Shown here one piece after another: positions 1 through 6,253 of a stretch of DNA of 8,333 bases (position 1 is the first letter of the stretch; every line of letters begins with the position of its first letter). Source of the stretch: Promethearchaeota archaeon (lineage in GTDB: Archaea > Asgardarchaeota > Lokiarchaeia > Sigynarchaeales > SOKP01); contig JAHLWT010000175.1 in assembly GCA_019057775.1 (NCBI GenBank), forward strand, positions 1 to 8,333, given 5' to 3'. The translations under genes were made by a program, and so were the position numbers. Under the pieces are notes generated by a model. The model did no database searches and had not been told where the DNA came from. It saw only the letters and a program-made list of their open reading frames with translations.

Positions 1-1
1 A

Positions 2-9
2 TATATTTG
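2..9 (+). promoter_or_regulatory. Possible Bacteroidota -7 promoter box for the small Cys/His gene
   Basis: The bases TATATTTG match the Bacteroidota -7 consensus TAnnTTTG exactly. Any -33 element would lie outside the window, so only half of the promoter can be judged. If used, it would give a 5' leader of about 150 nt before the small gene at 167. A one-mismatch alternative, TATGGTTG, lies at 78-85 without a well-spaced upstream TTG. The box is short and this region is AT-rich, so chance occurrence is quite possible. Confidence 0.2.
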
Positions 10-166
10 TCATTTTTTTAGTTAATTGAACTGAAAACACTGAACTTGTTACATGAAGCACGTAATCACCAGACGAATATGGTTGATCCCGTTGAAAATA
101 ATGGTAATATAAACTGTCAAAAATTGAAGAAATCACTTAAAAACAAATGAAAGGAGATTAAAAAGT

Positions 167-469
167 ATAAAGAAAAAAATTCGGATCACAGTCATCGCTT
201 TATTTGCTATTGGCCTTGTGGCGGGCATCTTTGTTTTAGCTGCCAGCCAGGATAATCCCATAGCAAAAAAGACAGATGTGGTAGTGCAGAAAGTCGAAAA
301 GCACGCAGAGGATGGATGCGTGCATCCTGAAGGTTCAGTAGAGTGCAAGGAAAAGCATGCCAAGGGTGAATGCACACATCCCGAAGGCGAATGCACACAT
401 CCGGAAGGTTCAGCAGATTGTAAGGAGAAGCATGCCGAAGGTGAATGTAAAGGACATGAACCAAAGTAA
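167..469 (+). CDS. Small exported Cys/His-rich nonapeptide-repeat protein, apparent ATA start
   Basis: I do not recognise a named family. The frame is open from before 167 to the TAA at 467-469. The best start by context is ATA at 167-169: an AAAGGAG ribosome-binding site (150-156) lies 10 nt upstream, and the predicted N-terminus is a textbook signal sequence, K-K-K-I-R followed by about 18 hydrophobic residues ending VLAA. The only conventional start, GTG at 218, would discard the charged end and half of the hydrophobic segment. From ATA the protein has 100 residues. After a short linker comes a repeat in which Cys recurs at 51, 60, 69, 76, 85 and 94, a period of nine with one seven-residue unit. 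Units alternate between CxHPEGSxE and CKEKHAxGE, so each Cys is followed by His two to four residues later. The protein is probably exported to the periplasm or tethered to the membrane. Metal binding is an inference from the Cys/His spacing. The gene stands alone, with its own terminator at 526-571. Confidence 0.7.
   Translation: MKKKIRITVIALFAIGLVAGIFVLAASQDNPIAKKTDVVVQKVEKHAEDGCVHPEGSVECKEKHAKGECTHPEGECTHPEGSADCKEKHAEGECKGHEPK
317..448 (+). repeat. In-gene tandem repeat of 27/54-bp units coding the Cys/His nonapeptides
   Basis: A 54-bp unit (317-370) recurs at 392-445 with mostly synonymous or conservative changes. Between them sits a 21-bp partial copy (371-391) of the start of the second unit. 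A further Cys codon at 446-448 opens a degenerate last unit. The reading frame is kept throughout. The pattern fits expansion by slippage or unequal recombination followed by selection on the protein. Confidence 0.75.
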
Positions 470-525
470 CCTCACGGGCACACCAAAGAGTCAAAAAAGC
501 AGTAAACCTGCAACATAACAGTGCC

Positions 526-571
526 AAAAAACCAAGGGGAAGGTTATTAGTAACCTTCCCCTTGGTTTTTT
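526..571 (+). terminator. Perfect 21-bp stem intrinsic terminator, probably bidirectional
   Basis: The left arm 526-546 and right arm 551-571 are exact reverse complements around the four-base loop TTAG. The stem has a G/C-rich core, an A-run on the 5' side and six T on the 3' side, so it can terminate transcripts from either strand. It lies 56 bp after the stop of the small Cys/His gene. Confidence 0.92.
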
Positions 572-572
572 C

Positions 573-607
573 AGACTCTGTCAGATCCTACGGATGCTGT
601 CAGGTCT
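573..607. repeat. Short imperfect inverted repeat, AGAC...GTCT type
   Basis: This 35-bp segment begins AGACTCTGTCAG and ends CTGTCAGGTCT, with a small inner stem ATCC-tac-GGAT. The outer four bases are inverted (AGAC/GTCT), while CTGTCAG appears as a direct repeat in both halves. The same arm sequences reappear, further apart, at 1224-1328, suggesting two degenerate copies of one repeat family. Confidence 0.5.
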
Positions 608-669
608 TTCTATGAAAAAGAAAATGAATTCGGCACGGTTGATTTATCTTAAGTAGGTTGTACTTCTCC

Positions 670-688
670 AGCCGAATACAATTCGGCT
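670..688. repeat. 8-bp stem, 3-nt loop hairpin (AGCCGAAT/ATTCGGCT)
   Basis: AGCCGAAT at 670-677 and ATTCGGCT at 681-688 are perfect reverse complements around ACA. A third copy of the ATTCGGC arm lies at 628-634, so an alternative longer-loop pairing is possible. There is no T-run, so it does not look like an intrinsic terminator. Confidence 0.6.
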
Positions 689-898
689 CTACTCTAATGG
701 TTTATGGTTTAAAGTTTATAGTTTTCAGTTTGTCTATTGTCTATGCCTGAATAGCGTTGACCGTTTTTGTTTATTTAATTGTAATATTGACTTTTTCTTT
801 TTTCCCATTTCTTTTGGTGAGGTACCACCTACTTTCCCAGCTTCCTGCAACTGCTGATGCTACTTCCACTGCACTTTGAATAAATCGTCGGCTACTTG

Positions 899-952
899 CG
901 TTGGACGAAACGTTTGTAACACTGATCAAAACCTGCAGTTCCAACGTTTTTT
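899..952 (+). terminator. Weak terminator-like inverted repeat with T-run
   Basis: CGTTGGA (899-905) and TCCAACG (940-946) are perfect complements, followed directly by six T (947-952). The 34-nt loop is long for an intrinsic terminator and no gene precedes it on this strand. It may be a remnant of a lost transcription unit or simply part of the repeat mosaic. Confidence 0.25.
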
Positions 953-969
953 CATTATCTGCTTATGTT

Positions 970-988
970 CCCCGGGCTTTGCCCGGGG
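970..988. repeat. GC-only palindrome CCCCGGGC-ttt-GCCCGGGG
   Basis: This is a perfect 8-bp stem of G and C only with a three-base loop, in a region otherwise low in GC. A second hairpin with the same loop size starts 12 bp later (1000-1016), so the two probably form one composite element. The paired arrangement resembles repetitive extragenic palindromes mobilised by Y1 (REP-associated) transposases. That link is inference, since no such transposase is in the window. Confidence 0.6.
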
Positions 989-999
989 GTATTGTTGTT

Positions 1000-1016
1000 T
1001 TACCCTTTCAGGGTAA
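1000..1016. repeat. 7-bp stem hairpin TTACCCT-ttc-AGGGTAA
   Basis: Perfect complementarity between 1000-1006 and 1010-1016 around a three-base loop. It lies immediately beside the GC-only palindrome at 970-988, and the pair is best read as a two-hairpin dispersed repeat. Confidence 0.55.
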
Positions 1017-1142
1017 TTACTCTTATATAATTTCTTTAGACTACAGACATTAAACCATGCACCTTAACATTCCTACGTTTAACATATAACTTATTACATT
1101 TAACAATTTCCATTTTACTATTTGCGCCCCACGCTCAGCGTC

Positions 1143-1196
1143 CTGCCTACTGCCAACTGCTTACTCCCCCTGCCACTGCTCCTGCTACTGCCTACT
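1143..1196. repeat. Degenerate 6-7 bp tandem tract, CTGCCTA/CTGCCAA/CTGCTTA
   Basis: Successive units read CTGCCTA, CTGCCAA, CTGCTTA, CTCCCC, CTGCCA, CTGCTC, CTGCTA, CTGCCTA. A related shorter tract occurs at 841-874. The varying unit length and lack of a reading frame argue against coding sequence. Confidence 0.6.
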
Positions 1197-1223
1197 TCCT
1201 TCAACCTCAATCTTTCCCTCAAC

Positions 1224-1328
1224 AGACTCTGCCAGGTTTACTCTCTCCCTCTGTCCTACGCTCAAACCTGCTCGTGAGACATTTCACTCACTTTGTTCGT
1301 GAAACGGTTTTCAAACACTGGCAGGTCT
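1224..1328. repeat. Long imperfect inverted repeat with AGAC...GTCT ends
   Basis: The left arm (1224-1239) and right arm (1313-1328) are reverse complements over 16 bases except for a one-base offset: AGAC, a CTGCCAG core and GTTT are shared. Some 73 bp separate them, including nested short inverted repeats such as GTGAG (1274-1278) with CTCAC (1287-1291). The arms resemble those of the 35-bp element at 573-607. It could be a small non-autonomous element or a structured repeat. No terminal direct duplication was evident by eye. Confidence 0.5.
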
Positions 1329-1426
1329 CTCTAAGTCTCTCTCTCCCAGCCTCTCAGTTACTTTTGCTCTACGGTCTTCTCCCCATGCCCCAAACTCCAT
1401 GCTCCTTATTCTATATGAAATAAAAT

Positions 1427-1445
1427 GACGAACCGGAGCTTCGTC
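1427..1445 (-). terminator. Candidate terminator downstream of the M1 peptidase gene
   Basis: Read on the minus strand, GACGAA pairs with TTCGTC across a seven-base loop and is followed by ATTTTATTT. It lies 83 bp after the peptidase stop codon in the right orientation. The stem is only six base pairs and the T-run is interrupted, so this is a moderate candidate. Confidence 0.45.
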
Positions 1446-1528
1446 CTACTTTTCGCCCCTTCTGCTCTTAGACTTTTATCTTTTATCTTGAACCCAGTAC
1501 CAAGTACCCAGCACCTAATTTTTCCCAT

Positions 1529-3484
1529 CTACTGTTTTACAATTTTCTGCACATAGGACTGGTCACCCTCCCGGATATTGAGTATGTATATACCCCGGGG
1601 TAAGGTGTTTCCTGCAATGGTAAGTTTGTAATGATTTGAAGTAATTTTCAGAACGACCTTTCCTGAAAAATCTATTATGGATATTTCCCTGTGTTTGCTT
1701 CCTTCAAAAAACAGGATTGTTATATCAGAGGAAAACGGATTAGGATAAATCCTGAACTTATTTTCCTTAAATTCCTGATAATCTGCAATATGATCAATAG
1801 ATGAAATCTGATGAAGTATCCAGTTATCCGGATCAACTATCAATCCCGTAATCTGAAACGGAATATATACACTGAAAGACTGTATGTCCTTGTTCTGAAA
1901 AACCCTGATAGTGGTATCACCGCCGGAATAATTTAATTTGAACTCCAAAGAGGTTTTGAACAATGGATTATTTATGGATGAAGGAGTTTGAGAGGATCGA
2001 ATCAAAACAGTATCACCATTCTGGCTCCATTCAATTCCAAAACTGGGGAAGCCCTCTCCAAAGTACCATTGATCAAAAAAATCCTCAAAATCTTTACCTG
2101 ATGTTGCCTCCAAAACATCTTTAAAATCCATACCTGTAGCTACACTATCCTTAAACAGGGTTTGAAAATCCTGCAGTATCTGAAAGAAAACAGAATCATT
2201 ATCTAACTCAAACCTGATCATATGAACGATAGCTGCCCCTTTTTTATACGACAGGTTTCCACTGAATATCCGGTTAACGCTATTAGCATCCTCGAAAGGA
2301 ATATAAACACTTCCTTCCGGTTCATTTTTTGCCCGGTCATGTGCGTCCTTCATCCAGAGATCAGTCGTTTCCTGGTCCCGTAAATATTGGTATGCGAGAT
2401 ACTCCGTGTAGGATGCAAATCCCTCGTTAATCCAAATATCCTGCCATGTGGCACATGTAACATTATCTCCGAACCACATATGCCCAAGCTCATGTGCCAC
2501 AAGGAAAAAGCGGAAGTCATTTAAGGTTGTCATGGTTTGATGTTCCATCCCACCTCCCATCGGTGCTACACAATGTCCGTATTTTTCTTTTTCAAAAGGA
2601 TATAAACTATATAATTCAGAGAAAAGCTCCACAAGATCCTTTGTTTCATCAATTAAATCTTTATTTGTCTCCAGATATGAACTATCGTTGTAAATAAAAT
2701 TTTGTATTAAAATAGAGTCGATATAGCCTTCCGGTTTGGCGTAAATGCTATAATCCATATAATCAGCTACGGTAACGGATATCAGGTAATATACTATGGG
2801 ATAGCTGGATTTCCATTCGTACCTGATTTTGTTGTCAGGTAATGGTACAACAGCGGTAAGCAGACCATTGGAACCAGCCATCAGGTTTTGATTTGTAGTA
2901 ATAAAGACATGAACAGAATCGGCTTTATCCTCCAATACCTGCTTGCAAGCAAACCAGTCTTTTGCATTAAAAGGTTCGGATAATGTCCATGTTACATGAA
3001 AACCGGTATTCTGATCCATACCCGTTGTCATTCCTGAAAAGAAACCTTCAGAAGGGACAAGACCTCCATAAAAGATCTGAGCAGTAAAATACTCCCCCTG
3101 AGATACTGAAGATGCCAGTGAAACCGTAATCAGGTCTCCGGAATGATCAAAGCTTTGTTTTTCATCATTAATCAGAACCGAATCCACCGTCAGATCTGAA
3201 ATGAGTTCAATTACAAACTGATTTAGACTATATACCTGCGATACTGCACCAATAAGAGTATTACCTTTTATAAAAGTGGAAATATTAGTCACCTCCACAT
3301 CCAGTTTATAAAATTTTACATCATACTCGTCCATTGCGGCTGCATAGCTTCCTGTTTTCGTATAAATAAGGTTCTCCTTCAATCTAAGAAATTCTTCCTT
3401 CCTGTCAGAGTTGTAGTTTTTTTGCCCCGGGACCTGGAGGAAAAATGGAATAAATAAAAGAATAAGAAGGATTCGTCTGGTCAT
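1529..3484 (-). CDS. Secreted M1-family zinc aminopeptidase with T9SS C-terminal sorting domain
   Basis: This enzyme should remove N-terminal amino acids from peptides outside the cytoplasm. I chose the ATG at 3484 (651 residues) because it opens directly into a signal peptide, MTRR plus a hydrophobic run ending near VPGQ at about residue 21. A TTG at 3511 would add nine residues ahead of it. The gluzincin motif is complete: H331-E-L-G-H335, then E354 after the standard 18-residue spacing. The substrate-binding GGGMEHQT lies at 310-317, and the likely catalytic Tyr is Y413 in SYKKGA. A beta-rich N-terminal domain precedes the catalytic domain. A short beta domain follows, then a Por-type sorting domain from about 578, recognisable from YPNPF and the closing LPRGIYILNI segment. 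In Bacteroidota this domain directs export through T9SS to the surface or medium. The ROK-gene terminator separates this gene from the sugar genes. The family is certain; the natural substrate is unknown. Confidence 0.93.
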   Translation of the reverse strand: MTRRILLILLFIPFFLQVPGQKNYNSDRKEEFLRLKENLIYTKTGSYAAAMDEYDVKFYKLDVEVTNISTFIKGNTLIGAVSQVYSLNQFVIELISDLTVDSVLINDEKQSFDHSGDLITVSLASSVSQGEYFTAQIFYGGLVPSEGFFSGMTTGMDQNTGFHVTWTLSEPFNAKDWFACKQVLEDKADSVHVFITTNQNLMAGSNGLLTAVVPLPDNKIRYEWKSSYPIVYYLISVTVADYMDYSIYAKPEGYIDSILIQNFIYNDSSYLETNKDLIDETKDLVELFSELYSLYPFEKEKYGHCVAPMGGGMEHQTMTTLNDFRFFLVAHELGHMWFGDNVTCATWQDIWINEGFASYTEYLAYQYLRDQETTDLWMKDAHDRAKNEPEGSVYIPFEDANSVNRIFSGNLSYKKGAAIVHMIRFELDNDSVFFQILQDFQTLFKDSVATGMDFKDVLEATSGKDFEDFFDQWYFGEGFPSFGIEWSQNGDTVLIRSSQTPSSINNPLFKTSLEFKLNYSGGDTTIRVFQNKDIQSFSVYIPFQITGLIVDPDNWILHQISSIDHIADYQEFKENKFRIYPNPFSSDITILFFEGSKHREISIIDFSGKVVLKITSNHYKLTIAGNTLPRGIYILNIREGDQSYVQKIVKQ

Positions 3485-3485
3485 T

Positions 3486-3527
3486 TCATGTGTTAATAAT
3501 CTTGTTTTCAATTGTCATATCTAACAT
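3486..3527 (-). CDS. Possible 13-codon leader ORF upstream of the M1 peptidase
   Basis: The only strong Shine-Dalgarno sequence here, GGAGG (3540-3536 on the minus strand), is eight bases before an ATG at 3527, not before the peptidase start. That ATG opens a frame coding MLDMTIENKIINT and stops at TGA 3488-3486, one base before the peptidase ATG at 3484. The geometry fits translational coupling, with ribosomes reinitiating on the peptidase. A real peptide product is not implied. A sequencing frameshift merging the two frames is an alternative. Confidence 0.35.
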   Translation of the reverse strand: MLDMTIENKIINT

Positions 3528-3600
3528 AGATCATACCTCCTTAACTAAATATACAGTTATCTATGTATGCCAGCTTATGTTTTAAAAAATCAGTAAGAAA

Positions 3601-3633
3601 AAAGACCCGGTTACCTTGCAGTGCCGGGTCTTT
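3601..3633 (-). terminator. Strong intrinsic terminator of the kinase gene
   Basis: AAAGACCCGG (3601-3610) and CCGGGTCTTT (3624-3633) form a perfect 10-bp stem with a 13-nt loop. On the minus strand the stem runs straight into a TTTTTTC run. It starts 19 bp after the kinase stop codon and should end the permease-kinase transcript, giving the peptidase gene its own promoter. Confidence 0.9.
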
Positions 3634-3652
3634 GATGGCTACAATGGTCCGG

Positions 3653-4681
3653 TTAAGATCCCAGTTTCTCCAATTCTTTCCAGACCAGAGCGCTGGCCCC
3701 GACAATGGCAGCCGAACCGGCTTTGAGCTCTGATGGAAGAATTTTGACTTTATTGCGAAAGACTGGCAGGACATGACGTTCCATGCTGTCTTTTGTGGGC
3801 TTGAAAATCAGGTCTCCTGCTGCCGACATTCCTCCAAACAGGAAAATTGCTTCCGGGCTAAGATGGCAGACGGAAGTGGCAAGTCCCCTGCCAAGAAGCT
3901 CCCCGGTTATCTCGAAAGCCTCCCTGGCGATTTCATCCCCTTTTACGGCTGCATTGTATACAATTTCTGAAGTCATCGAGTTAAATGGAATCCCGGCAAG
4001 TTCACTATCGCTTTTGTTGTGTTTTGCCAGAAGTTCAAATACCGTGCGTACAATGCCAGGTGCGGAACAATATGCTTCGAGGTGGCCCAGCCCCCCACAG
4101 CCGCATAAACGTCCGTCAGGAACCACCACTATATGGCCGCATTCGCCGGCAAAACCATCGTGACCATAAACCAGGTCTCCGTTCACGATAAGCCCGCTTC
4201 CAACTCCTGTACCCAGCGTTATCATCATGAAGTTTTTCATTCCCTTGCCACCGCCGTAAATCATTTCACCCAATGCGGCGGCATTTGCATCGTTGGTTAA
4301 TTTAATAATTTCAATTTCTGGGATTTTTGATTTTATCAGGTCCGTAAATTGAACAACCCCGATGAATGGGAGGTTCGGGGCAAGCTCGATGGTACCCTTG
4401 TAATAGTTCCCGTTTGGTGCACCGATTCCAATACCTGCAACTTCAAGATCCGGGGTGGTTTGTTTGACCGAATCAATAGCTCCTTTAATCTTCGCTACAA
4501 GCGTATCCGTGTATTTTTCCAGGATCTCTTCTGATCGTGCCTGGCTCAGGTCGTAATTCTCTTTTTTCTGGGGAGTGGGTAACTGAGGTATTTGCTCAAA
4601 TAAAACGCTGCCATCTCTGTCAACCATGCCAATGGCAGTATTGGTACCGCCAATATCAATTCCGACTGTTATTTCACTCAT
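3653..4681 (-). CDS. ROK-family sugar kinase (glucokinase-like)
   Basis: A cytoplasmic ATP-dependent hexose kinase of 342 residues, normal for a single-domain ROK enzyme without the DNA-binding domain of ROK repressors. It starts almost directly with the first phosphate-binding loop D9-I-G-G-T-N. Further motifs are GAPNG at 87-91, LTNDANAAALGE at 128-139 with the likely catalytic base D131, and GTGVGSG at 157-163. The zinc region runs from H183 to E202. Zinc ligands in ROK enzymes are His plus three Cys of CxCGxxGCxE; here C193 and C195 are present but the third position is H200. It lies 36 bp after the permease stop, so the two are probably co-transcribed and the kinase traps the imported sugar as its phosphate. 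Glucokinase is the best guess from overall resemblance, but fructo-, manno- or N-acetylhexosamine kinase activity cannot be excluded. Confidence 0.93.
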   Translation of the reverse strand: MSEITVGIDIGGTNTAIGMVDRDGSVLFEQIPQLPTPQKKENYDLSQARSEEILEKYTDTLVAKIKGAIDSVKQTTPDLEVAGIGIGAPNGNYYKGTIELAPNLPFIGVVQFTDLIKSKIPEIEIIKLTNDANAAALGEMIYGGGKGMKNFMMITLGTGVGSGLIVNGDLVYGHDGFAGECGHIVVVPDGRLCGCGGLGHLEAYCSAPGIVRTVFELLAKHNKSDSELAGIPFNSMTSEIVYNAAVKGDEIAREAFEITGELLGRGLATSVCHLSPEAIFLFGGMSAAGDLIFKPTKDSMERHVLPVFRNKVKILPSELKAGSAAIVGASALVWKELEKLGS

Positions 4682-4717
4682 TTTCTGGATATCATTTAAA
4701 CATTAATAAACAATGGA

Positions 4718-6070
4718 CTATCGAAGCTTGTTGCCTTTCACCGCAAAGAAGAGGATGTAAGCATAACAGACTGCCGGGACAAAAAATGCCCAGGTATACC
4801 CGGCACTATCGGCAATTTTACCCATAATAAGCGGTATGATTCCTCCACCCAGAATCAGGCTGTTTATAATGCCTGATGCAGTGCTCAGCTCGCCTTTGTC
4901 CAGATCTTTGATACTCAGGGAGAAAATATTCGGGAACATTACGGAGTTGAAGAAACCGATGGAAATCACGGTCCAGAGTGCTACCTGCCCGGTAGTAAGT
5001 GCTGTTACAATTGCCAGGATTGCAGCCGCACCGGCAAATACCGAAAGGGTACGTGTATCACGGCCGGCACCTAACTGCATCACAATATAGTTGACCATTG
5101 CGATGATCAGAAAATAGAGGCCATGTTTCCACTGCCAGTCAGTCACAAATGAGCCGGCAATAAAAGCAAGCACCAATATTCCCAGAACAAACTGATATTT
5201 CTTTGCTGCAGTCTTAATATTAGAAAGCATAACGGCTCCGAAGAATCGTCCGATCATCGCCCCACCCCAGTATATGGAAGCAAAACGTGAAGCAGCCTCT
5301 GCAGTAAATCCTCCATTCTCAGGCTCTCCCAGGTAATTTACTATAAGACCTGCAATACCTACCTCGGCACCTACGTAAAAGAAAATACCCAGGGCGCCCA
5401 GCAATACATGCGGGTGCTTCCATACACTTTTACGTTCTTCACTACCGGCTTCACCTTTGATTTCAGGCAGTTTCATTGCCATAATTATGAAGGCAATAAG
5501 CAGCACCAGCACACCAATTACAAGGAACGGCATTTGTACGGATTTTGCAGTAGCTGCAGCATCCAGCATCTCTCCGGCACCTTTGAAAATGGCGACTGAT
5601 ATTATCCAGGGTGCAATCATAGTTGCTACAGAATTCAAAGCCTGTACCAGGTTCAACCGTCCGGAAGCAGTATCGTCAGGACCTAAAGCCGTGGCATAAG
5701 GATTGGCCGCAACCTGTAGCAGTACTACGCCTGAGGCAAGCACAAACGTCGCTGCAAGAAAAAGAGGATAGGAAGGGATGGAGGCAGCAGGGAAGAATAA
5801 AAAACTTCCTATAACCATCAAAACCAATCCGGCAATCAATGACTTTTTATATCCGATTCTCTTAATAATATACCCGCTTGGAATTGAAAGAATCGGATAG
5901 GCAATGAAAAAGGCAGAAGTAATAAACTGTGCTTCAAATTCACTTAGTTCAAATACTTCTTTTACCTTGGCACTTAGTGTAATAATAAAAGTAGTCGCAA
6001 AACCGAAAATAAAAAAGATGGATCCGATTACAGAAAGGCCGAGATTGAATGTAGATTGTTTTTTTTCCAT
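4718..6070 (-). CDS. FHS-family MFS sugar:proton symporter (FucP/GluP-like)
   Basis: An inner-membrane permease of 450 residues importing a monosaccharide by proton symport. Membership of the fucose-galactose-glucose-H+ symporter family (TC 2.A.1.7) follows from GYIIKRIGYKKSL after TM2 (66-78), QVAANPYATALGP at 119-131 followed by SGRLNLVQALNS, FYVGAEVGIAGLIVNYL at 231-247, and FNSVMFPNIFSLSI at 374-387 before the conserved ASGIINSLILGGG. It is longer than the roughly 410 residues of minimal family members. The excess lies between GRFFG (274-278) and MFPNIF (378-383), where two additional hydrophobic stretches at about 293-310 and 318-335 suggest extra membrane segments. The start ATG at 6070 has an A-rich leader and no clear Shine-Dalgarno. 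Glucose or galactose fits the neighbouring kinase better than fucose, but specificity is inferred. Confidence 0.92.
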   Translation of the reverse strand: MEKKQSTFNLGLSVIGSIFFIFGFATTFIITLSAKVKEVFELSEFEAQFITSAFFIAYPILSIPSGYIIKRIGYKKSLIAGLVLMVIGSFLFFPAASIPSYPLFLAATFVLASGVVLLQVAANPYATALGPDDTASGRLNLVQALNSVATMIAPWIISVAIFKGAGEMLDAAATAKSVQMPFLVIGVLVLLIAFIIMAMKLPEIKGEAGSEERKSVWKHPHVLLGALGIFFYVGAEVGIAGLIVNYLGEPENGGFTAEAASRFASIYWGGAMIGRFFGAVMLSNIKTAAKKYQFVLGILVLAFIAGSFVTDWQWKHGLYFLIIAMVNYIVMQLGAGRDTRTLSVFAGAAAILAIVTALTTGQVALWTVISIGFFNSVMFPNIFSLSIKDLDKGELSTASGIINSLILGGGIIPLIMGKIADSAGYTWAFFVPAVCYAYILFFAVKGNKLR

Positions 6071-6131
6071 TATGTCACTTTTTGGTTAATTATAAAATAG
6101 TTCTTAAGGAGTGCTTCAAGTTAAAAGGAAA

Positions 6132-6139
6132 CAAATATA
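6132..6139 (-). promoter_or_regulatory. Candidate -7 box for the permease-kinase operon
   Basis: The minus strand reads TATATTTG, an exact match to the Bacteroidota -7 element TAnnTTTG, 61 bp before the permease start. This would give a leader of about 55 nt. I find no TTG at the expected -33 distance, so the call is tentative in so AT-rich a gap. Confidence 0.35.
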
Positions 6140-6224
6140 TAAAATAATTGAAATTATAACGTGTTGTGCATTAAGTAATTCTTTAATGACTGTTATAAAC
6201 AAAATAAAAGTTATGTATAATATT

Positions 6225-6253
6225 GATATTCAACATCTTGGATGTGAAATATC
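6225..6253. promoter_or_regulatory. Operator-like 29-bp inverted repeat in the glycosidase-permease gap
   Basis: GATATT-ca-ACATC (6225-6237) and GATGT-ga-AATATC (6241-6253) form an inverted repeat around TTG, pairing at 11 of 13 positions. It sits between the glycosidase stop and the candidate permease promoter box, upstream of the latter in the direction of transcription. Size and symmetry fit a dimeric regulator site or an RNA hairpin. It overlaps a second stem at 6239-6270. Confidence 0.45.

Larger units (their letters stand above)
572..1528. other. Gene-free intergenic stretch made of degenerate repeats and hairpins
   Basis: I see no coding frame of credible length or composition and no tRNA or rRNA in these 957 bp. 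The stretch holds several short hairpins and two related imperfect inverted repeats. It also has CTGCC-type tracts (841-874 and 1143-1196), TTTA/TTAACAT-type AT tracts (about 699-735 and 1045-1110) and ACCCAGTACC-type direct repeats near 1490-1516. The right half is strongly pyrimidine-rich on the plus strand. The elements are listed separately. Mosaics of this sort are familiar from Bacteroidota intergenic DNA, but I cannot count copies elsewhere in this genome. Confidence 0.8.

Noticed and set aside
317..448. Tandem repeats as a possible CRISPR array
   Set aside because: Units adjoin without unique spacers, are in frame, and code a regular Cys/His peptide.
133..527. Minus-strand open frames of 87 and 106 codons opposite the small Cys/His gene
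   Set aside because: They mirror the plus-strand repeat. The plus frame has a ribosome-binding site, signal peptide, patterned repeat and well-placed terminator; the antisense frames show none of these.
572..1528. A possible decayed transposase or hidden small RNA gene in the gap
   Set aside because: No translated fragment in any frame resembled a transposase, and no promoter-plus-terminator pair clearly bounded a transcript; only repeats could be supported.
3485..3511. TTG at 3511 as the peptidase start
   Set aside because: The ATG at 3484 begins an ideal signal peptide; the TTG adds nine residues and has no well-spaced ribosome-binding site.
3541..3774. 77-codon minus-strand frame overlapping the kinase 3' end
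   Set aside because: It runs through the kinase gene in another frame and across the terminator stem at 3601-3633, and its product has no recognisable features.
3773..5814. Numerous plus-strand frames of 60-126 codons inside the kinase and permease genes
   Set aside because: All are antisense to genes with complete family motifs, and their compositions look like reverse-strand shadows.
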